From the NCBI RefSeq assembly GCF_037975245.1, contig NC_092577.1, positions 19,962,898-20,026,897 of the forward strand: a stretch of DNA of 64,000 nt, in the 5' to 3' direction. Origin of the DNA: Apostichopus japonicus (lineage: Eukaryota > Echinodermata > Holothuroidea > Aspidochirotida > Stichopodidae). The notes beneath the pieces are model-generated. The model was not told the origin of the DNA. It did no database searches and saw nothing but the letters and a program-made list of their open reading frames with translations. The translations under genes were made by a program, and so were the position numbers. Shown piece after piece: positions 22,791-35,119 of the stretch; within the stretch, counting starts at the first letter, position 1, and each line of letters begins with the position of its first letter.

Positions 22791-25314
22791 ATTTTCTTTA
22801 TGTTATTTTGATATTCTTTAATCGCGCCCTAAATAACCATGACTTGGCAAATACTATTAATGGTAAGTTACAAACATTAAGTGTCAACTGTCAACGTACA
22901 TCACATTATTTTCTGAGTAATTGGTCAGTTTTGTTTTATATGCATGTGTTATCGATCACTCGGCGTAAGTTAGGCCTTCTTATCGTACTGTTGTTTACAC
23001 GTGCACGTTACTTGAGAGCGTTGGAAAATCGTTTCGTTCATACTACTTATTAACTGTATTTTCAACTGTTTATATTAACATGATGCTTAGATGGCTTCGC
23101 CATGTCATTCATAATTATTGTTTAATCATTTAACTTACTTTAGCGAGCCTGAAGCCACAATTAGGGATTGTTCATGGTAAATAATTCTTTGTGGCGTACA
23201 ACATATGAACGCCCACAACATGACATTTTCATAAGGGACGTTGCTTTACCATTTCTACACTTATTATTATTCTTATTCTTATTATTTGTACCTTCTTTAA
23301 ATGGTATATGTACTGGCCAGTGTGTAGAACCGGTAATATTGTAATCGACCAGTTAGTGTAAACCGATGAAAATAAAAAAGAAGCGGCTAAGGGTCGGAGC
23401 AATGGTTTCCACTTTATTGTACTTCAACGGTGAACTGTTGAGATATAATATAAAACGACTCATAAATATCTTACTCACAAGTAAAGCATGCAAGATATAT
23501 AACTTCAAATATATGATCAGATACTGGTAGAACTGGAACAGCCGTCTGATAATATCCGGTAGCTTGAAATGAGAAAATGTTACAAAATATGAGAACCAGT
23601 TGGGTTAACAACAGAAGCACAGCTAAACATATCCCAAATCATTCATCCAATGATACTGCAATTCACCTGGCTCTATCATGGGGCTCCATAATGAGAATGT
23701 GTAGAAATAAGCTATGAAAGTGTATTGAACATGGTAGATGACACAAAAGACACCTGGTGTCTCATAAACACAAGGAAAACATGTTTGGTTGGTTGTCTAT
23801 ACTCTAAAGGTACAACAGCACATGTAAATGTACATGGAAAATTGATGTAGAAAAGTACCGTAAAACAAACGGCCTGTCCCGACTGAACCACTAGGTCAAA
23901 ACAAATAATCAATAGATTACAACACGGTAAGAACACCTGAAAGTAATGAATATGTGTACAGTCAATGAATGCGTTAAGTCTGCTTATCGATGATGCAGAG
24001 TAACTCCAACAAAAAAGGAGTCTGCATGATCTATGAAAATACAGGACATGGCAAAAGGTGTAATCCTGAAAAGGAGGAAGAATGAAACGTCTTGTTTCAT
24101 GAACTATCAGAAAACCATACAGTATATACACCAACTCCTGTACTGTAAAATAGCCTAGTGGAGCTAAATAATGTCAATAAACATCACAAAGTATACAAAT
24201 CATACATAATTTACCGAGTAAACAAAAGGGAGCCAGTTTCCGAACACCCCCAATCTCTGAACACCCAAACCTGAAAACCGCCAAATTACACCTATAATTC
24301 CTGTCAAAATGACAAAACAATGTCAAAATGTCTGCAGGTATAAAAAGAACATAACGGGATAACCCCTGGGGACAGTGCAAAGACACACTAACAAAACGTA
24401 AAGACCCAATTGGAAAATATGGATCCCAGGGAAATCTTTCGTGCAACCGGTACAATAGTCCCAATTAATCACCGCAAAGGGGACACTGGATACCTTCGGT
24501 TTTTTACAAAGGGAATACTCAATTTTCAACACAAAACTTTACATGACTGTGACTCTCCAATAATGAAATTAGTTAAATCAAGGTAGATTGTAACTCTTGG
24601 ATGGATATTCAGTAATAAGACGTACAAAGGAGGATGGAATCTACTGATATCGTGCAGGTTAAAAATTCTTTGCTTTCTGAAAAACACGAGTTCTAACTCC
24701 AATTCTGAAATAGCGCCCTCAGCCCCAGATATGTCAAAAAGAAATGATCTCCGTCACAGTATATTTACTCCAAAATCACGCTTTATGACGATTTAAGTGT
24801 TGAACGTGCTGCTATGCAGTAAATTTAGCATTCAGATATCATTCAGCTCTTATTTAAGAACGTTAATTTGTTTGTTAAACAGGAAACCGACAAGCATCTT
24901 TACCTTTAGCAGAGAACTCAAATAGGCAACGAAGGTCAGCAATGTAGCCAATTTGTGCCTATCTGTTTTGAGAATAAATATTGTACTGGTTAAAATGACA
25001 TAATTAACTTTTATGATCAAGATGTTGTTTTAACCTTATTTTTGTAAATCCATACCTTAATTCCGTCCACGATAAGATAGTTGTGATAACACATTTTATG
25101 TTAAATGGTCTTGTATTCTAGAACCTCAAGGAGCAATAATTATTCGTTCTCGCTAACGTCATCGGTTTAATTGTAATTGCTTCAATAGTATGTAATTTGC
25201 ACTGTGTGCCAGGTTTTGTTTTTTCTTCTCTTTAATATTTGGACTTTTCACGTTGATGTTAAATAAACTGAATATCATCAGTAAAGAAAACCTGTCGCCA
25301 TTTCTGAGTCACTT
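22791..25314. other. Gene-less stretch
   Basis: Several frames of 60-140 codons are present on both strands, such as the 140-codon minus frame at 23712-24134, but none has a recognisable domain or splice-supported continuation. I see no repeat structure. Confidence 0.35.
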
Positions 25315-25440
25315 ACTGCTAAAGGCAGGACCCAACCATCCCACTCTGACAAAGAAAACTGAAGTCAAGCGAACCAAAAAAGTAAATACGCCCACCGGCC
25401 TGCAGAGACAAACTACCAACCACCCACCCAAACATTAAAA
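25315..25440 (-). repeat. Dispersed repeat, inverted partner of 22090-22215
   Basis: Its reverse complement aligns with 22090-22215 over about 125 bases. The hairpin element next to the left copy is absent here. Confidence 0.55.
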
Positions 25441-26146
25441 GGACGACCAGCACGCAGTTTTTACCTTTGCATTCGCCACACGCTATTGAGCATTCTAAAC
25501 AAAGCTTTCTGCAGGTGCAATTCCGTGTATCAGTTTGTTTTGCAATTACACCGCATCACCTTCATGAGAGTGTCTGGAGCAGGTGGCAGGTCTGTTGTCT
25601 GTTTTCATAAGTTCAAGTTTACCTCCCACTCGAAGCCACCCCGATTCTTCATGATTAAAATTGGAACCTTTTGTCCATCCATTCGTGTGCTTGAAAATAT
25701 ACACGGGCACTGATTTTTTTTCTCAAAACCGCCTGTACCGATGTTCATGTAAACCTTTTTTACGGGATGGGTAATTTTTTTCCTAGGAGGGTTAGGGGCA
25801 ATTATCATATATAAGCGTATCCAGACCAAGCCATGGGCTGAAGCCATCTAAAACACTCTTTCGTTCACATGACTGCTGGGACTACTCAACTTCAGTTTAA
25901 TAAATTCAAACATAATTTTCATAATCTATTTCTTGTTCCTTTTAAAAATATTTGCACATTTGAGAGAAATGAAGTAAAAAGCATTTCAAAATTCGTAACA
26001 GACAATTTTTATGATTGGTTAATAAACTGAGCAAATTATCAGGTTTACCAATCAGAGCCCTCTGTGTATGAGTAACAATTCTAGTGTTGTGAGTGAGCAA
26101 CATATGCACTGTATAATGCATTATGCATTGACAGTGTTACATTAAC
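25441..26146. other. Gene-less stretch upstream of the PIN-like family relic
   Basis: No coding or repeat feature stands out. It would hold the promoter of the relic that starts at 26147, but I cannot point to one. Confidence 0.35.
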
Positions 26147-26451
26147 ATGGAGTGTTGTATTCCTGTATGCTGTAGTAAAACATCTAATATTATACCCTTT
26201 TCTGAGGCTAGCTTTGTTAAATTTAAGGATCGTTCTATGAGATGGAAGTCCACTTCAAGTTCATATGGAGAAATTGCTGCTAATTGTTGGTCAGAACTCA
26301 ACCTAATAAGCTGTTCTTTACCCTGCTGATATCACTCGTACTCGTACTAGTCGTATTATTGGCTATCATAGGGAGTGTTACGAACGATTTACTGCCATTT
26401 GAAAGCTCTCTAAAGCAGAACAAAAAAGAGATTTGACAAGTATTCAATCTG

Positions 26452-28369
26452 GTGAGTACATTTATATATATCATCTTTGAACAGGGCATGGACTTGATCC
26501 ATAATATTAACCAAACTGTCTGTGTAGCACTTGCACTACAAAATTAGGCCTATGGGACTTTGAAACGACTTCAGGATCCCAAAAACGGTTTGAATTACAG
26601 TCTACCTGTCTGTCCCATAACCTGGTTCTCTGCTCTTTCTATGGTCTTCTCTGCCCCACCCCCTCCCACCAGGGTTTCATATAGAAATGGATGATAATGT
26701 CGGGCATTTGAAATTTGTGGCCGTGCAGTTAGATCGATGTCATTTTATGACGAAGGCGGAAATGCGAGCTCGTAGGACTTGCGTTTTTGACGTGGGGTCC
26801 GATAAAATTTTCTTATCAAATATACGCATTTTGCTTTTTTGAAGTTAATGCATGGCTTTGATATAATCACACAAGCCTAAGTCGTTATTTTGGCCGTGAT
26901 TTTAGAAAAATCAACGTGCAAAAGACAGCTGCATGGTTCACTAAATGAATCTATGCACCCCCCCCACACACAAATATGTGAAAGTATTATTGAGGTTTTG
27001 TATCCGAATTTCTTTATGCTGTGAAGTCGTTTGTGCGAATGGGAACAACATGTCTGTGCTGTCACTGCTGCGCAAATACCATTACTTATTATGAAGAACA
27101 CAATGGAGGTTACATGCAACATCCATTGGGATAGGATTTACGGTTGGATGTGGACTAATTAAAGGTAAGACTAATGTAAGAAAAAACATCCATTGAGGAA
27201 AAAGCATCCACTGGGGTAGGGGCTTAGGGTCAGATGCCAGGGTGCATTTAATGTAAAACCCACGCCGAGGCCCGAAGGTACACCAATAATTTCATTTCCA
27301 TATATGGCTAGTGCCTTCAACTTAAAAGCCAATTAAGTGCCAGCTATCTAAGGGTAGCTTCAAATCATCCACAAATTCTTAATGTTTTGTTCGATTAGCA
27401 GACGCTATTGGCATAAACATGCAAATAGACAAAGACAGTAAAACAAAAGAATATCAATTTTTATGTTGACTTAACTCATCACACATTTATAGCCCTATTG
27501 TTTGAATGAGAGCTTTTTGATATACATTGGTAGTAGCCAATTTTTGAATGCATAGCCCTATTATTTTATCTAAAAGTACCAATGTCAAATGAGAGTCCAA
27601 CTCCTTTTCAGCATTAGGAATTCAAATGTTGAAAGAACAGGAATGAAGGAGATGATTTGACACGATAGTTTATTTAATGAAAGAAGTTAATGGTATCTAA
27701 AAAAACTTTCTTCCATCAGATTAAATGTCAGATTTACGCTGTAATTACAATTAGGAAATCATTTTATTGAATGATGTGTACACATTTTTGTACAAAATAT
27801 TATGGGCAAAATATTGCAATCACAGTGATTTTGGGTTAAACGCATTATTATAGCTTAAATTTCTTATGGAAGTTTTGCTTGTCGTAATATTTATTCTGTA
27901 CGGTATTACAATCAAAATTCAATAGAAGACAGAAATATGTGGCTCTCTTATTAAACTACCATATCAACAATCTATTCCCATTTGCCATATTTGAATTATG
28001 ATTTTGCCATATTGAACATTTAAGGTCTATCTTACCAACCATAAAACTCAGAAAATTATGTATTACTTTAAATGATGATACCTTATCTATACAGAAAACG
28101 GTTTGGTGGTCTTTGGCTGCTTGTTCACTTCTTCAAGACCACCCATCATATTGACATGTGTTAATTCAATTAATTGTCTGCACTAGAGAACTGAGCTGTA
28201 ACAAAATTACCAGTGATGTTGGGGAAATAAACCTGGAAAGGTTAGCATAGTCTTTAAGGAAGTTAAGCTTTTAAATTTGTGCACAATAAGCCAGGAATGA
28301 GCATTAAGTGTTGCTTGAAAGTTTTGTTAATACTAAATCTATATTTTTAACTGACTTTTTTTGACACAG
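26452..28369 (+). other. Intron of the PIN-like family relic
   Basis: It is bounded by GTGAGT at 26452 and TTTGACACAG ending at 28369, and both sides are phase 1. It holds a run of C at about 26955 and AT-rich sequence. No nested gene or element is recognised. Confidence 0.5.
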
Positions 28370-31300
28370 ATAAAGCAAGTGATATTCCAGATGATAAAAT
28401 TAGCGAACCACCAGAACCTAAACAAGCCAGATTGTGATCCAGAGAAGCCACAACTTCTAAATCGGTCACACCCCACATTATTCCAGCCAAATGCTTGATT
28501 TACAATGCGGATAGATGGACACGTGACAGGCGTACTGGTGCAAGAAAACGGGAACCACTCACAAAATGTGAAACAATTTAAGCCGGCCAGCTTAGAAAAG
28601 CTGCAAAACTTACATTCAATGATGGTAAAGAAAAGATGGCAAAGAAAAGTTCAGGATGCAGATGCTTCGAGTTACAGGACATTCAGCTTGAAAGAACGAC
28701 TTCAACGGTGCTATCCTCAATTGCAATTTATCAAGCCAAACAAACGTAATGACAGTGAGATAGTTTGCTTGAAGCAAAAGATATAGCCGAAGAAGCTCTA
28801 ACTAATGAGGAAGACAATTTATCATCGAGTGAGCCAAGTCAATCAAGATGACAAAACTGATGATGAATCAACACAAACCAACGAACAATCTAAAGGTACT
28901 AAGCTAGGTGAAATATACTTCCCAGCCCGAAAATTAATAGAGAGTCTATACAGTCAATAAAGATGACTACACCATGGCCACCTGGTGGAGAAGATCTCAA
29001 TCTAGATAAAGCAAGAGGGATCATACCCATCAGCATTTACAAATTTCTGGCATGGGTGATAGGATCATCTAATGATCCACAAGAAGAAAGACTTGTAACA
29101 GTTTCCGAAAGTGATGACCAGAGGATTGTGTCCATTGCACAAGACATCATTTACCATGCCTCATCAGAAAGAAAACAGATGCCAAAACACCTTGCACTTG
29201 GTATGACTGTGAGACATATGACAGGATCTGCAAAGTTGATTGGAATTCTGAATGGATTTGGACATGCTTTGTCTCATTCTGCTGTTTTCGAACATGACAC
29301 AGCAATAGCTGAGCAGCAGACAAAGAAAGTACCTTTAAACCTGCCTCCATTCATTGAAGAAGGGAGATTTACAACACTTGTTTGGGACAATAATGACTTT
29401 GGGGAGGAAACTATAACTGGAAATGGGACAACCCACAACAGAAATGTGATAGTAATCCCTCCAAGTCAGGGACTCTTCAAACCCACAAGCAGGAACCAAG
29501 AAAACGAAGAAAAGGTTGATACACCCCAGGAACATTGCTACTTGCCTAAATGTTCAACGGAAAGGCCCAGTGGCATTTGCAAACGTTATTTCCCTGACGG
29601 AGAATGTGGACATGCAGTCAAAAGCTCACCAGGCAAACACAGTCAGAAGCAAGAAGTCCTCATCCTCCAAGTTGGACAGGATTTAACACACTCCTGTGTA
29701 AGATGACCCCCCCCCCCCCTCAGGTACCTGATTGGATAGTTACCAGTGATAGATGCCCACTGAAATGGACACAGTGTATACAATATTACTACGGAGCTTA
29801 CAGATAGCTAACAAGTTAGTTGTGGAACAAATTGTTGCTTTTGTGCTCGATCGGGCAATGTTATGCAAAAGCCCAGGAACTTCGATGGCATAACGAGGTA
29901 TTTATGAACCGCCTAATTATCCGAATGGGTGCTTTTCATACTTCCATGTGCTTCCTGGCATGCATTAGAAAAAGGTTTCAGGAAAGTAGTTTACATGATG
30001 TTGCTATGGAGTCAGAAGTGGTTGCACAGGGCTCCTTGAACGGTATCATGGGTGGATCTCACTACAACAGAAGCGTCATATTTCACAAATTAATGTGTGA
30101 AGCTGTTCATCCACTGAGATTCCAGGCATACCTGAAACGCCTTCCTGAAACAGAACTTTGTGCCGCAAATGTTGCCCTTGATAAGCTCAGAAGATCCTTT
30201 CCAGCAACTTTTCAAGAAGCTTTGTCAGATCCCTCAGTTGAAGGTCTATTGCAAAACTACCTGCAATTTCTGAAAACTCAACATCACCGACAGTCCCAAT
30301 ATTGGAACTCGTACTTGGAAATGGTGCAAGTTCTCTTACACCACTGGAAGATTGGAATCTTCACCTGTCGTCCCTGCGGTCCAGGATGCCATGGTTTATG
30401 GCCAATGACAGAGTAAACTATTCAAGATACTTCACAGTGTACTGGCTTAAAATGCAGCATATTACCAAAAGCAATCCTACGTTGGCACAACATTTTCAAG
30501 ATTTGTCAAGAGACAACAAAACCATGCTTTTTCAGGAGTTCCATGTGACATGACAATTGAACAAACCATGAACAGAGATTCCAAAACAAAGGGTGGTCTG
30601 ATTGGAATCACAACCAACAAGAGCTGAAATAGCAGCAGAATGTCAAGAAATGGCTGGAAAAGGTGAAGGAACAGGAAAGATTTAGATACCACCCGTAATG
30701 TCAAAGATGAACAGGATATTCAAGCATTAGTGACAGCAATCGAATCGATGACTAATCCATTTGAATTAGATCAAGAAGAATTAGTTCATCTCACATCAGG
30801 CATCGTGGCACCACATCATGTTTCAAAAGATTTGCTACACGCTAATGAAAAAGGTCAAGAAGCTATGAAATCTTTCATACAAAGAAGTTTACAAACCAGT
30901 GAACTCAATTTCTTTGAAGCTAAAGACGTTGACATCATTGGAGAGAAGCAGAAAGTGAAAGTGAAAGAAAAAGAGACCAATTAACATTACAGAACTGGTC
31001 CATTGCCTTTATCCCTCTCAACACACAGTGGAACTTTGGTGAAACATCCAAAAGCAAAGTTGATGCACCACTTGGAGTCTTTGGTATTTCCAGAGCTGCA
31101 TCTGGATTGTTGATAGCAGTGATCCAACAGTTTCAGGATCGAGACTTACCACGTACGTTTGGAGAATTTTCAGAGCTTCTTATGAAGGTGCCAAGGATAC
31201 AGACCACACGGAGGTTCACTTTGTCACAGACCAATATCCACAAGAATCTATTAAAAATGCAGAAACACAGAAAAGAGCAAGCACAAGTGGTGTTCAGCGT

Positions 31301-32063
31301 TACAAAATATATGGACCACAGATGAAAATGCCACAGCAATTCAAGAAATTCATCAGCTCTGGACCAAACAAAGTGGAACTCGTTTCTTTCATGTACAATG
31401 ACTGGCACAGAGAGTCACGTACTACATTGTTGGATGGCGTAACAATATACATGTCCCATAGAGATGAATGTCGTTCTCTTGCTGTGGTCATTTGACAAAT
31501 AAAAGTACAGGAGCAGCCAGAATTACACTGCAATCATGAGGAGGCTGTCACACGAATGCTGTTGCATTGTCAGTTTGCTACAAAATCGGCGAACAGTATT
31601 GTGATTAAAAGTCCGGACACGGATGTTTTTGTTCTTGGTGTGGCATTTGCTACTGCTGACTTGTTTTTGTTTACACTGGTCCAAAAAGGAAAAGACTTGT
31701 TAACTTGTCAGGAGTAAGTAATTGGTTGGGTGATAAGAGGGATGCTTTCATCGGTTTTCATAGTTTCACCGGTTGTGAAAGTTCTTTTCATGTGAAAGGG
31801 AAAGTGAAAGTTTGGAAGTCAATGGAAGAAGAAAATGTCATTGAATTATTCCAACTTATTGGCTCCACTTTAACACTGCAGATCTAGTGGAAGGAATCGA
31901 AAAGTTTACCTGTGCTGTGCAATGTACGGTTGCAAGGAATGTTTCAAGGTTAATGAAGCGAGGTACAGGCATTCCACAACCCGAGCAGACAAGCCAGAAT
32001 CAGCCCCCATCCTAATGTGGACTGTTTGAAGAAGCACCTTTTCAGAGGTAATAATCAGGCTGC

Positions 32064-32133
32064 AATCAATCAATCAATCAGAAAACATTTATATAGCGCC
32101 AAAATCAACAAAAGTTGTTCAAAGGCGCTTGAT
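32064..32133 (+). repeat. Short SINE-like or LINE-tail insertion with ATATAGCGCC core inside the relic
   Basis: Four AATC units lead into ACATTTATATAGCGCC and end near AAAGGCGCTTGATAT. The coding sense of the surrounding relic reads NVDCLKKHLFRGNNQAA before it and DIWKRSLQCKPHILNPVGHG after it, so this is an insertion into coding sequence. A TTTATATAGCGCC-to-GGCGCTT core is common in repeats of many marine animals. Confidence 0.6.
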
Positions 32134-32433
32134 ATATGGAAACGAAGTCTGCAATGTAAACCACATATTCTTAATCCCGTAGGTCATGGCTAGAGAATAG
32201 AAGAGAAATGTCTGACAGTTGACTGGATGAGTATGGCACCTGCACCGGAGGAGGTATTGGAACTTACCTATTGTTGCTGCAAAAAATCTCCTTGTAAATC
32301 TAAATGCTCATGCGCTAAGAACAGTCTTCCCTGCACTGAAGTCTGTAAATGTGTCACTTGTGAAAACAACATTGAACTAAATGAGGAGTGTGATGTTGAA
32401 TACAACAGTGATCATGAAGATGAACCATGGTGA

Positions 32434-34608
32434 ACAGTTCAGGGTCTTCTACAATGTATGCATAACTTGAGGGGAAGGAAGATTTTCCCAAGAGAAAGAT
32501 AACCAGAAGTTCGCTCAATATTTTATGTCATTCACTCAATATAAGAATCATTGTTCCCTTCTGTACATTTTTTTTACATTAATCATTTTCATTTTAACTT
32601 TGAATTGTCCTACTAAAACAAGCCTAGGAATATCAATTATGTTAAAGAAAAGTTAAATTCTCAAAATTTAAAACAATTCAATGGTGTCTCTTCTTACAAC
32701 AACTTTCAAACAGCTGTTTTCATCATTGATAGCAGGCTCATTGTACCTTATTGGTTGTAATGAAATGTATTCAAGGTTAATTAGATTATCATTTGAATGA
32801 CACACAACAAGCCAACTTGTTAGGTTCTGAATTGATTATTGAACTGAATACTTTGCATGGTGGATATACCATGTGAATGACACTATCATTTTTGAATGTT
32901 CAATTTTTAAACAAGATGCAATGTGTAATATCGGTGTAATTTTGACATTGGAGTTGTTATCCTCTGGTTTTATGTATTCTTAGTAAATTATTTATGGTTA
33001 TTGTTAAGAAGATCTTGACAGAGTGCAAGGAGCTACACTTGAAAGTTCAGAATTTGATTTGTTACTTATATCAGATGGCTTGATAATGTAGCAACGCCCC
33101 ATATTTATGTTTACTTCTGATTATGAACAAATGTATTAGGGAGCTGGATGGTAAAGATCCAGTATAAGGGTGAATAGTGCTGGTAACCTCTCCCCTCTTG
33201 GTATAATTGCTGACCTTCACCTTGATATTAAGTAAGAGTATTAATCTTCTCTGCAACTTAAGCTAGTTTATTGTGCACGTAAATGAGCATAAACATGACC
33301 AATTTATATGCATGTAAATTTTAAGCCTTTTATTTAAATATTTGCTACAAAACAAGTGACATGCAGTGAGATAAAATTTGCTTCATTATAATTCATTCAA
33401 GAAGTTATTTTAACGAACATTAAGTAAACGCAGCAGTTTATGCTGCATTATCTCCTTGAACTAATATTGCCCTTTAATGACACATGCTTTTAGAAAATCA
33501 TTACTCGAGATAGGAATACACTAGAGAGCTTCCCATAGCTTTATTTTGCACATAAGACAGCCTGCATCAATAAACAACCTTTTTCCGAGGGGGTCACATG
33601 GACCTTTTTTTTTGTCTTCAAAGGTTTCTTTACATTCAAAACACCGGTCGTTTTTCACAAAAATCGTGAGAACAGTGAAAAATTTCAGTCAACTGACCCT
33701 ATCTTATACTACTATCTAATACATACAAGGAATCAAATCAGGAGCCTCAGAGGCATATGTAGAGAGATGGCTCTATATTTGGGGAAAATATGTCCAAAAA
33801 TAACGTTTTTCGGTCTATGTTAAGGCCAAAAAACGGTCAACTTTCCGAAAATATTTCTCCCGAATGCCTCACCCTACAGAAAAGATTTTTAGCTCTCCAG
33901 AAGCGTCACACTGAAATTCAACTCTACATAGAAACAATTAAGCAATAGCGCCTCCACTTTGTGAGTAATCCCTAGCAATTCAACTCGAGCATTTCTACGG
34001 TATAGAATTTCGGTCAGCCACAGTTGATATGCTTCGCGTCGTTAGGGTCAATGCAATCACTCACGTAATTGAAACGGTAACTATTTACCACATATTATCA
34101 TGGCTAAATACTTCTAAGAGGCGTTAGACCTTTTTATGGGCAATTTGACCATCCAGCCGTTGGAAAAGAAGATTCTGACGATGAAATTCTGATACGGTAA
34201 GCCGCATACTGTATGCACACTGTTTGCACACTGTATGTACTATGTATTGTGTATGTAGCGCAATTGGTATATATAGACTTACCGTTACGCGTGGCTACCA
34301 ATGTATTACAGAATACATTTGTTTGTTTGGAGGGGGGAAAATCAGTCATATTCCTCACATTCAAACATCAAATTATATTTTACTTATGAAATAACATGTC
34401 TTGAACTCATCAAACTATGAAAAGTCCAGCAGATTTCATCAAAATAATTTCAAATGGGCAAAAAAGTACATTGTTTGTATCATAACCTCATTTGCATATT
34501 TACACATCTAATTACCTCAATTATCAAAAAAAATTATAAAAAGTCGAAGTGTTAAAGAATTAGGAGGTGGATGATAAAGATCCAGTATGAGGGTGAAGTG
34601 CTGGGGTC
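32434..34608. other. Gene-less stretch with one direct repeat
   Basis: No coding signal. The phrase ATAAAGATCCAGTATGAGGG, or close variants, occurs at 33140-33185 and again at 34570-34605. These are direct copies about 1.43 kb apart, the second just before the array at 34609. Confidence 0.4.
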
Positions 34609-35012
34609 TGGTCGCTATTCATAAGGACCGTTATTCATAAGGACCGCTATTCATAAGGACCGCTATTCATAACGTGCAACTTCCCGTACTTCCGGGACCG
34701 CTATTCATAATGGGAGAAGAGGGTCACTATTCATAAAGAAACAAGGACCGTTATTCCTAAGGACCGCTATTCATAAGGACCGCTATTCATAACGTGCAAC
34801 TTCCCGTACTTCCGGGACCGCTATTCATAATGGGAGAAGAGGGTCACTATTCATAAAGAAACAAGGACCGTTATTCCTAAGGACCGCTATTCATAATTCA
34901 TGTTGAGGGTCATTACTCATAAGGACCGGTATTCATAATACGAAATGAGGGTCGCTATTCATATTAGGAGGGTCGCTATTCATAATACGAAATGAGGGTC
35001 GCTATTCATAAT
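34609..35012 (+). repeat. Array of about 18 copies of GGACCGCTATTCATAA with a 120-bp higher-order period
   Basis: The 16-base core GGACCGCTATTCATAA or a close variant (GGGTCRCTATTCATAA, GGACCGTTATTCCTAA) occurs about 18 times, tandem or separated by short linkers. Bases 34625-34744 and 34745-34864 are almost identical 120-bp blocks, each with the linker CGTGCAACTTCCCGTACTTC. The right part uses a TACGAAATGA linker. No coding frame. Confidence 0.85.
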
Positions 35013-35119
35013 ATAATAATAATTACAAAGGGAAATATTGGATGGAAGACACCCCCACGGCTATGGCATAGCTGTGGGAGGGGCGACACATGGCCCTGAA
35101 TATTTGTCTCTTTTTAAAG

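Larger units (their letters stand above)
26147..32433 (+). pseudogene. Multi-exon relic of an unnamed repeat-like gene family with PIN/FEN-like nuclease signature and Cys-rich tail (copy 2)
   Basis: Exon 1 (26147-26451) starts MECCIPVCC and, after a frameshift, reads SRIIGYHRECYERFTA. It ends at TCTG|GTGAGT. Exon 2 begins at 28370, in matching phase 1, and reads DKASDIPDDK and later REPLTKC. The long frame 28963-29706 and the frame 29820-30416 carry the conserved core: MPKHLALGMTVRHMTGS, LIIRMGAFHTSM, QGSLNGIMGGSHYNRS. Later pieces read MPWFMANDRVNYSRY, NRDSKTKGGLIGI, SMTNPFELDQEELVHL, then HEEAVTRMLLH (31535-31567), SPDTDVFVL (31610-31636), IGFHSFTGCE and a Cys-rich tail (32269-32382). HEEADT plus SPDTDV resembles the acidic motifs of PIN/FEN-type nucleases; the D of the first is V here. 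At least eight frame breaks are present. Many similar predicted proteins exist in invertebrates and fishes, but I know no name or function. Confidence 0.6.

Noticed and set aside
23712-24134. 140-codon minus-strand open frame
   Set aside because: Hydrophobic and Cys-rich composition follows from the AT-rich sequence; no domain, no splice context and no homology that I recognise.
28505-28786. 93-codon plus-strand open frame
   Set aside because: The phase carried over from exon 1 selects another frame here (CLIYNADRWTRDRRTG, REPLTKC), which matches the family better.
34609-35012. CRISPR-like array
   Set aside because: Repeats are 16 bases, often directly adjacent, and the linkers are themselves repeated rather than unique spacers; the context is animal DNA.
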